Shown: positions 1 through 5,385 of the stretch, in pieces | Layout of the letters: each line of letters begins with the position of its first letter | How positions within the stretch are numbered: the first letter of the stretch is position 1 | Source of the DNA: Candidatus Benthicola azotiphorus | GTDB lineage: Bacteria > Gemmatimonadota > Gemmatimonadetes > Palauibacterales > Palauibacteraceae | DNA: 12,708 nt | NCBI GenBank assembly: GCA_947581745.1 | Contig: CANPVW010000068.1 | Coordinates: forward strand, 1-12,708 | Direction of reading: 5' to 3' | Notes under the pieces: model-generated | What the model saw: only the letters and a program-made list of their open reading frames with translations | What the model was told of the DNA's origin: nothing | Databases searched by the model: none | Made by a program: the position numbers and the translations under genes

Positions 1-614
1 CCCAGGGCAACGGACAGAACCTGGACACGCTGCTCGGTTCCATCCTCCGGATCGATGTGGACGGGGGCGATCCGTACGCGATTCCGGAGGACAACCCGTT
101 CGCGTCGGGCGGGGGCCGACCGGAAATCTGGGCCTATGGCGTGCGAAATCCCTGGCGCAGCGACATCGACGCCGAGGGAGGCCTGATCTTCATCGCCGAC
201 GTGGGCCAGAACGATTGGGAGGAAGTCAACGTCGCCCCGATGGCCGAGGCCGGAATCAACTACGGCTGGAACACCGTGGAGGGGCCTGAGTGCTACCGGA
301 CCCCCGGCTGCGACGGGACGGGCCTCCGGTACCCGGTCCTGTGGTACGATCACGACGAGGGCTGCTCGATCACGGGTGGATACGTGTATCGCGGCGAGGC
401 GATCCCCGATCTCGCGGGAACCTACTTCTATTCGGACTACTGTTCCGGGTGGCTGCGGAGCTTCCGGTGGGACCCGGCGGGCGGCGAGGTGATCGAGCAA
501 CGCGAATGGTCGATTCCGGACATCGGAAGCGTGTATTCGTTCGGAAAGGACCCTGCGGGCGAGCTTTACGTCCTGGCGGGAAGCAAGGTCTGGCGCATCG
601 ATCCGGCGCCCTGA
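1..614 (+). CDS. PQQ-dependent sugar dehydrogenase (glucose/sorbosone dehydrogenase family), C-terminal part
   Basis: The gene is cut by the left window edge; the frame is open from base 3, so about 203 C-terminal residues are present. Family members are six-bladed beta-propellers that use PQQ to oxidise sugars, normally outside the cytoplasmic membrane. Seen in sequence: GQNLDTLLGSILRIDVDGG at the left edge, then EIWAYGVRNPWR, GLIFIADVGQNDWEEVN, INYGWNTVEG, GGYVYRG and a closing blade ending ELYVLAGSKVWRI. These are the characteristic late propeller strands of glucose/sorbosone dehydrogenase-like proteins. Several cysteines (in ECYRTPGC, GCSITGG and DYCSG) could form disulfides, which would suit an exported protein. 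The signal peptide and any fused N-terminal domains are outside the window. The gene converges on the minus-strand DUF2007 gene 37 nt away. The substrate cannot be told from this fragment; related HHIP-like propellers are not always enzymes. Confidence 0.88.
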   Translation, partial: QGNGQNLDTLLGSILRIDVDGGDPYAIPEDNPFASGGGRPEIWAYGVRNPWRSDIDAEGGLIFIADVGQNDWEEVNVAPMAEAGINYGWNTVEGPECYRTPGCDGTGLRYPVLWYDHDEGCSITGGYVYRGEAIPDLAGTYFYSDYCSGWLRSFRWDPAGGEVIEQREWSIPDIGSVYSFGKDPAGELYVLAGSKVWRIDPAP

Positions 615-651
615 GAGAAGCGACGCGCGGTCCCGGCCCGGAATTCGAGGA

Positions 652-897
652 TCAACAGCCTCTCACCCCGAGGTCAAGCGCCTTGAGGGCGGCCGGCAGG
701 CTGTCGCCTGGCACGTAGAGCGTGACACCGCGCACCGAAGAGCCGGAATGGCCCGGCCCGAAGATACCGACCGCGTCGTGCCGGTCGATCCGTGACGGGA
801 TCCCGACGGACTCGAGCCGCCCTGCCGCGATTTCCGCCTCGTAACCGGCCGCGTACTCCGCGAGCGCAACCCAATCGGCGGTCGAACGGTCCGCCAC
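652..897 (-). CDS. Small DUF2007-type protein (putative signal-transducing family)
   Basis: An 81-residue protein if the GTG at 897 is the start. This places the start 5 nt after the stop of the upstream J-domain gene (TGA at 905-903), so the two are probably translationally coupled. Seen in sequence: DWVALAEYAAGYEAEIAAGRLES, then GIPSRI, then TLYVPGDSLPAALKALD. That is the usual DUF2007 pattern: a first beta strand, an alpha helix rich in Ala/Glu, a GIP turn, and a terminal strand with the (L/V)xVP...A..L helix. The fold resembles small ferredoxin-like proteins and the function of the family is unknown. No ATG lies near the conserved start; a GAGG sits about 12 nt upstream of the GTG, which is a weak ribosome site. 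The frame stays open further upstream, but that part reads as the J-domain gene's other frame, so I leave it out. Confidence 0.62.
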   Translation of the reverse strand: MADRSTADWVALAEYAAGYEAEIAAGRLESVGIPSRIDRHDAVGIFGPGHSGSSVRGVTLYVPGDSLPAALKALDLGVRGC

Positions 898-902
898 GGG
901 GC

Positions 903-1517
903 TCAGGCGACCTCGGAATTCGGTTCCGACGCCGATCGCGGCCCATCCGCCGGCCTCGGCTCGCCGTTGGCGCCACCATCGGTGAGCATTCGGGTCACCG
1001 GTGCGGTCGTCCCGCGCGTGAGAACCTCGTCGATGCCGTCGATCGTGATGGCGTACTGTCCGCTCTGCAGGATCTCTATCCAGCCCCGCTTCTTCATGTA
1101 CCAAAAGGGGAATTCGAGATGCTCACGGGGGACGCCGAGCTTCCTCTCGAGATCGATCGAGCCGACCCCGCCGGATTCCGGGTTTCGCCGGCGCGCCGCG
1201 TACAGGAGTGCCAGCACTCCGCTGAAGATCCGCTGATCCTCCTCGTGTCCGCCGCGCGTCGTGTCCTGGTCGAATACCTGCCACTGCATGCTCTTGTGCT
1301 TGTCGTACTGGACATCGTACGCCGCCCGGCGGGTCGGATCCGTCAAAATTTCGTAGGCCTCGTGGACTTCACGGAAGCTCGCCTCGTTTCCCGACTCCGG
1401 GTTGTCCGGGTGATAGCGCTTGGCGAGCAGCCGGAAGACACGCTCCAGAGTCTCCTGGTCGGCGCCCTGGCTGAGCTGCAGGATCTCGTAATGGTCGACA
1501 AACGGTTCGTCTTTCAC
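903..1517 (-). CDS. J-domain (DnaJ-like) protein with C-terminal winged-helix-like region
   Basis: About 204 residues from a GTG start at 1517, chosen because GAGGGGG lies 7 nt upstream and the J domain begins at once (FVDHYEILQL). An in-frame ATG at 1547 is an alternative that adds 10 residues. Residues 8 to about 65 are a J domain with helix II ending KRYHPD, the HPD triad at 36-38 that stimulates Hsp70 ATPase, and the helix IV motif EAYEILTDPTRRAAYD. There is no Gly/Phe region, zinc centre or DnaJ C-terminal substrate domain, so this is a class C J-protein. Residues about 90-175 include LALLYAARR, LGVPREHLEFPFWYMKKRGWIE and GQYAITIDGIDEV, which look like a winged helix with its recognition helix and wing. 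Inference: it recruits DnaK to a specific partner, perhaps nucleic acid. It lies upstream of the DUF2007 gene and downstream of the serine hydrolase. Confidence 0.85.
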   Translation of the reverse strand: MKDEPFVDHYEILQLSQGADQETLERVFRLLAKRYHPDNPESGNEASFREVHEAYEILTDPTRRAAYDVQYDKHKSMQWQVFDQDTTRGGHEEDQRIFSGVLALLYAARRRNPESGGVGSIDLERKLGVPREHLEFPFWYMKKRGWIEILQSGQYAITIDGIDEVLTRGTTAPVTRMLTDGGANGEPRPADGPRSASEPNSEVA

Positions 1518-1635
1518 CGCTGGACCCCCTCGGCGGTCGGTGTGCATTCCCCCAGAACCCGCAGTCCTGTGGGCAGATGCCGTGCCACTATGACTCGAAG
1601 GCCGGGAACGGTGCAAGGTGGGGTCCGCCCGGCCG

Positions 1636-3147
1636 TCACTCCACGAGTCGCATTCGAACCTGCTGAATGCGGGGCTCCCGTTCCGGCGTGAGCGTGAAGA
1701 ACACGGCCATATCGCGCCGCTCTCCGTGCAGCACGAACGTGCCGCGCAACTGATTCAGGGCTTGCATTTCGCCCACCGACTGGATCGGCCCGGCCTCGGC
1801 GTACATCTCGCGCGTTTGCCGCACTAGATCGCTCAGCCGGTTGTCGAGAAAGAAGTTCTCGGCGAACACGTCCGAATCCTCTGCACCCGCCCAGTCCGGG
1901 AAGAACGAGACCAGGTCGTCCCGTCTCCGTTCGAGAATGGCTGAAGGCGGCAGGCGACGCGGCTCGAGGCCGGCGAGCACGATGATCGTGTCGAGCACCG
2001 CGGTGTTGAGCTCGCTGGTCCCACCGTAGGTGATGTTGTCGAACGACATCACGGCGAGCCCGTACTCCGGCATCATCGTCCAATTGCTGCCGAAGCCGGG
2101 GAGTCCGCCGCTGTGCCCGACCATCACTCTCCCGTCGCAATCCTCCACCCAGCGCAGGCCGTAGGCATAAGCCCGCGCTGATGGACACTCCCGACCATTC
2201 GGGTAGCGGAAATCGGGCATGACGCCCGCGAACCGCCACGGTTGGTGCATTTCACGCAGCGAGCTGCGCCTGAGGGGACCGGTGTCAGGTCCGCTGCGCG
2301 GGGGCCAGGCGGAAAGGTGCAACGCGACGTACGCCGTGAAGTCCTCGATCGAGGTGATCAGGCCGCCCATCGCCCCGAAAGCGCCGTGATGCTCGAGCGG
2401 AATGTCCACCCAGCCATCGTCCATCCAGCCGTAACCAAGCGCGAGCCTGTCCCGCGGAGCGTTCTCGTACTCGTACAGGGTGTGGCTCATGCCGAGCGGG
2501 GCGAAGACGTGAGTCCTCATGTAGTCCCGGAACTCCATTCCGGAGACGACCTGGACGACCTGCCCGAGCAGTGCGAACCCGAGGTTGCTGTACTCGTACT
2601 CGATGCCGGGCACGTTCGAGAACGACACGCCGTCCGCGATCAGCTCCCGCAGTTCCTCGTCGGAGTCGGCCAGCTGGCGATCTCCCCACGGATTGTCCTC
2701 GGGGAAGCCGGCCGAGTGGGTCAACAGGTGCCGGATCGTAATCACGGGAGCGTCCGTCGTGAGGAGCTCCAGCCCATCGGCCTCCGGCACATAGTCCGAT
2801 ATGGGGTCGTCCAGGCTGAGCCGGCCATCGTCCCGCAGCTGCAGGATGGCCATGGCGGTGAAGCTCTTGCTCATCGACGCGATGCGGAACAGGGACCTCG
2901 GGTCCGCCGGAATGTCCCTCTCCAGGTCGGCGAACCCGAAGCCGCCGGAATACAGCAGGTTCCCGTCGAGCACGACGCCGTATGACATCCCGGGCATGTG
3001 CTCCCTCTCCGCGTAGTCCCGGAACATCTGCTCGACGGCGCCTTCCGTCGCGCCGACCTTCTCCGCCCGGTCGGGATCGGTGAACTGCGGGGTGGTCTGT
3101 GCTTGAACGGGTACGGCCAGGAGCAGGCTCAGGACGAAGAAGCGCAT
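1636..3147 (-). CDS. Exported serine hydrolase, beta-lactamase class C / DD-peptidase fold
   Basis: 503 residues from an ATG at 3147 with GGAGGT 7 nt upstream. Residues 1-16 (MRFFVLSLLLAVPVQA, then QT) form a signal peptide, so the enzyme acts in the periplasm or outside. The class C beta-lactamase-like catalytic domain spans about residues 33-395. It has the SxxK motif SMSK (Ser91 nucleophile, Lys94), the YxN motif YSN (Tyr187-Asn189) and HSGG at 346-349 in place of the KTG box, as is usual for esterase or peptidase members of the family. LLTHSAGFP at about 142-150 is another family hallmark. The last ~110 residues hold a lipocalin-like or accessory tail that I cannot assign. The true substrate (beta-lactam, ester, D-amino-acid peptide) cannot be read from sequence; the HSG box argues against a dedicated beta-lactamase. 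It follows the helicase by 106 nt on the same strand. Confidence 0.93.
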   Translation of the reverse strand: MRFFVLSLLLAVPVQAQTTPQFTDPDRAEKVGATEGAVEQMFRDYAEREHMPGMSYGVVLDGNLLYSGGFGFADLERDIPADPRSLFRIASMSKSFTAMAILQLRDDGRLSLDDPISDYVPEADGLELLTTDAPVITIRHLLTHSAGFPEDNPWGDRQLADSDEELRELIADGVSFSNVPGIEYEYSNLGFALLGQVVQVVSGMEFRDYMRTHVFAPLGMSHTLYEYENAPRDRLALGYGWMDDGWVDIPLEHHGAFGAMGGLITSIEDFTAYVALHLSAWPPRSGPDTGPLRRSSLREMHQPWRFAGVMPDFRYPNGRECPSARAYAYGLRWVEDCDGRVMVGHSGGLPGFGSNWTMMPEYGLAVMSFDNITYGGTSELNTAVLDTIIVLAGLEPRRLPPSAILERRRDDLVSFFPDWAGAEDSDVFAENFFLDNRLSDLVRQTREMYAEAGPIQSVGEMQALNQLRGTFVLHGERRDMAVFFTLTPEREPRIQQVRMRLVE

Positions 3148-3253
3148 CGGGAAGACCTCCGCTCAGTCGATCCGCGGGAACAGGCACGAAGGCTCATACT
3201 GCACCCTCGATGCCCTCCTCGCCAACCGACTGAACGGAATCAGGCGACCCGCC

Positions 3254-4615
3254 TCAGCGGGCGCGGCGCCGGCTCCCGGGCCGAAAGCCCGCGTTGCGCC
3301 GACCTGGCCTCGACGGCTGTTCGCTGCGCTGCGTTCCGTCGGTCTGGGGGTGTCCGTCCCTCCGCGATCTTCCGTTTCCTCCGTTGCCCCGCGGCTTGCC
3401 TCCGTTCCGCGGGTTGCCGTTTCCGCGGGACGAACGCCCGGCAACGTGGTAGCCCGGCTGCTCGTCGTGGTCCGAGTCGAAGCCGCTGACCTTACGACGC
3501 GGAATGGGCGATCCGATCATGCGTTCGGTCGACTGCACCCAGGCGCGATCGTCGCTCGTGACGAACGTGCAGGCCACGCCCTCCAGCTCCGCCCGGCCCG
3601 TGCGGCCGATGCGGTGCGTGTAGGCCTCGGGCGTGTTCGGCACGTCGAAGTTGATCACGTGCGAGACCCCACTCACGTCGATTCCGCGTGCCGCGATGTC
3701 CGTGGCGACCAGAATGTCGTACGAGCGTGATCGAAAACCGCGCATGGCCCGATCTCTCTGGCTCTGCGACATGTTACCCTGCAGCCCGATGGCTCGATGA
3801 CCGGCCCGGCTCAGCTGGTCCGCCAGCCGTTTGGCCCGCCGCTTCGTGCGGGTGAACACGATCGCCGAGTCACAGTCGGCGCCGGACAGCAGGTGCTCGA
3901 GCAGCGCCCACTTGCGCGGCTCCGAGACCATGTACAGCGCGTGGTCGATCGTGCCCGCGGGTGCGGCATCAGCCAGCTCGACGACGTGCGGATCGTTCAG
4001 CAGATCGTCGGCCAGTCGACGGATGTCTTTCGGCATGGTCGCCGAGAACAGCAGGTTCTGGCGGCGCGCCGGAAGCGCGGCGAGGATCCTGCGAATGTCG
4101 GGCAGGAATCCCATGTCGAACATGTGGTCGGCCTCGTCGAGCACGAGCGTCTCCACCTGTCCGAGGCGAAGCAGCCCACGGTTCAGCAGGTCGAGTATGC
4201 GGCCCGGGCAACCGACCACGATCTCCGGACCCCGCGCCAGCGTGTTGACCTGGCCCTGGATCGAGACTCCTCCGTAGATCGTGACGGATTTCACGCCGGT
4301 GAATTTCGAGAGCGTCCGTATTTCGGCCGCGATCTGGGTGGCCAGCTCCCGCGTGGGTGCGATCACCAGTGCACGAGGGCCCTTGCGGCGTACCTCGAGC
4401 AGCCGGTCGAGCAGGGGCAGCGCGTACGCCGCCGTCTTGCCGGTACCGGTCTGAGCCAGTCCCAGGACGTCGCGGCCGGCGAGGCCGGCCGGAATGGTTT
4501 CGAGCTGGATCTGTCGGGGGTTCGCGAAGCCGGCGGCCCGTACTCCGCGCACGAGGGCTTCTTTGAGCCCGAACCGGTCGAATCCGGTCGAGTTCTTGGA
4601 TACTGCTGCTATCAT
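3254..4615 (-). CDS. rhlE: DEAD-box ATP-dependent RNA helicase, RhlE type
   Basis: About 453 residues, the length of typical RhlE. It unwinds structured RNA using ATP in the cytoplasm; the family acts in ribosome assembly, RNA decay and cold adaptation. All core motifs are visible: Q motif (FDRFGL ... RQIQLETIP, about 12-42), Walker A AQTGTGKT at 54-61, PTRELATQ (Ia), GG (115-116), CPGR (Ib, about 136-139; Cys for Thr is common in RhlE), DEAD at 160-163, SAT at 191-193, IVFTRTK (IV), ATDIAARGID (V) and HRIGRTGRAE (VI). After about residue 375 comes a basic, low-complexity tail of Arg, Gly and Asn repeats ending SRRRAR, likely an RNA-binding extension. The ATG at 4615 directly precedes the conserved N terminus; GGAAAG lies 10 nt upstream. 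The upstream region is about 170 nt and contains hairpins. The assignment to RhlE rather than another DEAD subgroup rests on size and tail. Confidence 0.93.
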   Translation of the reverse strand: MIAAVSKNSTGFDRFGLKEALVRGVRAAGFANPRQIQLETIPAGLAGRDVLGLAQTGTGKTAAYALPLLDRLLEVRRKGPRALVIAPTRELATQIAAEIRTLSKFTGVKSVTIYGGVSIQGQVNTLARGPEIVVGCPGRILDLLNRGLLRLGQVETLVLDEADHMFDMGFLPDIRRILAALPARRQNLLFSATMPKDIRRLADDLLNDPHVVELADAAPAGTIDHALYMVSEPRKWALLEHLLSGADCDSAIVFTRTKRRAKRLADQLSRAGHRAIGLQGNMSQSQRDRAMRGFRSRSYDILVATDIAARGIDVSGVSHVINFDVPNTPEAYTHRIGRTGRAELEGVACTFVTSDDRAWVQSTERMIGSPIPRRKVSGFDSDHDEQPGYHVAGRSSRGNGNPRNGGKPRGNGGNGRSRRDGHPQTDGTQRSEQPSRPGRRNAGFRPGSRRRAR

Positions 4616-4827
4616 TTAGGTGCATCTTTCCTGGACGTACGTGCAGGCTGGGCCTGTACGGCACGGCCGTACTCTCAGACCCACACAACAGTGAAGGGCA
4701 AGAATGGTGTTGGGAGGCGCGACCTCGGAGGGATGAACCTGAGGACCTGTTGTTCGCCGGTGTCGGGAACACCCCGACTGGTATTAGCTCAATAGTATAA
4801 TGCGATTACTGAAGTTACGCCACCCCT
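4616..4827 (-). promoter_or_regulatory. Structured leader region upstream of the DEAD-box helicase
   Basis: No gene is supported in these 212 bases. Read toward the helicase they contain an AT-rich stretch with a promoter-like TATACT and then three short perfect inverted repeats: GTCGGG/CCCGAC with a 5-nt loop (4762-4778), GTACGGC/GCCGTAC with a 3-nt loop (4656-4672), and CAGGC/GCCTG with a 3-nt loop (4644-4656). The last two share a base, so only one of them can be fully paired at a time. An 8-nt palindrome ACGTACGT follows at 4635-4642. If transcription begins near 4788 the helicase mRNA would have a leader of about 170 nt. Long structured leaders are known for cold-inducible DEAD-box helicases such as E. 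coli deaD; function here is inference. Confidence 0.4.
4794..4799 (-). promoter_or_regulatory. Candidate -10 element for the helicase transcript
   Basis: On the minus strand the hexamer TATACT (consensus TATAAT, one mismatch) lies in an AT-rich island inside GC-rich DNA. At 17-nt spacing the -35 position reads TGGCGT, a poor match. It is placed correctly for the helicase. The plus strand of the same island contains a perfect TATAAT at 4796-4801, so the direction is not certain. Confidence 0.3.
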
Positions 4828-5041
4828 TCACGCTCGGTCGCGTAGAATGGACTGGATCACCTGGTCCAGCGCCTGGAGAAAGCGCGATCGGTCTCGCTTC
4901 TCGAGCGGGGCGGGACCGCCGGTGATTTCTCCTGCGCCGCGCAGGACGGCCGAGGGTAACGGGCAGCCTGTACCGACGTGCCACCCGGTACACTTCCTGC
5001 TTGACCGGACAGGCGTCGGCATCGACGTAGATGTGGAACAC
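4828..5041 (-). pseudogene. YaiI/YqxD (DUF188, UPF0178) family gene with internal deletion and frameshift
   Basis: From a GTG at 5041 the first 30 residues are a clear YaiI/YqxD N terminus: FHIYVDADACPVKQEVYRV followed by ARRYRLPVTL. The reading frame then leaves the family. In the next frame, from about 4953 to a TGA at 4828, the C terminus of the same family appears: LRGAGEITGGPAPLEKRDRS and then RFLQALDQVIQSILRDRA. The family is about 150 residues long and the two pieces add up to about 71, so roughly 80 central residues are missing, with the join near 4952 where CTC is compatible with both sides. The uninterrupted frame would instead run into unrelated codons to about 4784. Family members are small PIN/NYN-like proteins with the DADACP acidic motif; their function is not established. 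The gene sits 7 nt after the remnant hydrolase gene and was probably its operon partner. An assembly error is a less likely alternative. Confidence 0.8.
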
Positions 5042-5243
5042 GAGGCCCTCACCCACCTTCAACGGAACTATCGTCCACGAACGAGCCATCCCGCAGAAAA
5101 TGAAGCACCTGATCGGCGACATCGCGCCGGTTCATGATGAACGTGTGCGTCGCCGGCACGACCAGGAAGTCTGCCGCCCCGTCGAGGCGCGCACGCGCGA
5201 CACTCACCTTGCCGTCATCCGGTCCCGGGATGAGCCAGGAGCC

Positions 5244-5264
5244 AATCGGATTGATGCTCCGATT
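5244..5264. repeat. 7-bp inverted repeat at the hydrolase lesion
   Basis: AATCGGA (5244-5250) and TCCGATT (5258-5264) are perfect inverted repeats around a 7-nt loop. On the plus strand the second arm runs into TTTT, but the stem is too weak to call a terminator. The arm end coincides with the frameshift in the hydrolase remnant. Confidence 0.5.
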
Positions 5265-5265
5265 T

Positions 5266-5271
5266 TATGAT
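5266..5271 (+). promoter_or_regulatory. Candidate -10 element ahead of the GH15 operon
   Basis: TATGAT (one mismatch to TATAAT) follows an AT-rich run about 115 nt upstream of the GH15 start. No good -35 hexamer is seen at 16-18 nt. It is the best promoter-like site in the 5050-5385 interval, but it lies inside the decayed hydrolase gene and may be chance. Confidence 0.2.
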
Positions 5272-5385
5272 CCCGAGGTCGAAATCGACGGGCTCAAGCT
5301 CGGTGCGTACCTTCGATGCCGGCCGGGCGCGAGGCATCGCGTCCCCGGGGGGAACTCCGCGTCCGGCAGTCTGGTAGACCCGTAG

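Larger units (their letters stand above)
5049..5340 (-). pseudogene. Remnant of a lipase-like alpha/beta hydrolase, C-terminal part only, frameshifted
   Basis: Two adjacent minus-strand frames together give the end of an alpha/beta hydrolase of the EstA/DUF676-like lipase group. From about 5303 down to 5268 one frame reads ELEPVDFDLGII. From 5264 to the TGA at 5049 a second frame reads NRSINPIGSWLIPGPDDGK, then VSVARARL, DFLVVPATHTFIMNRRDVA and HFLRDGSF. This corresponds to the family pattern GIIAG-NRS-NP, PGPDDG-VSV (catalytic Asp region) and HTFIM (catalytic His). Between them the expected Ala-Gly is lost and the frame shifts, consistent with a loss of about 5 bases at 5264-5268. The nucleophile elbow and the whole N-terminal half are absent; the frame can be followed only weakly to about 5340 before the GH15 gene starts at 5386 on the other strand. 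It no longer encodes a working hydrolase. Confidence 0.75.

Noticed and set aside
615..651. Terminator between the sugar dehydrogenase and the DUF2007 gene
   Set aside because: The 37-nt gap has no clear stem followed by a T-run in either direction.
792..1691. Long plus-strand open frame opposite the J-domain gene
   Set aside because: It is the antisense of a well-supported gene; the protein is Arg/Pro-rich with no family motif.
2242..2985. Plus-strand open frame opposite the serine hydrolase
   Set aside because: It is antisense to a gene with all catalytic motifs and has no recognisable family features.
4778..4830. tRNA-like start (TTAGCTCAATAGTATAATGC)
   Set aside because: It resembles a D-arm, but GCTC has no pairing GAGC, there is no T-arm GTTCGA motif, and no acceptor stem closes it.
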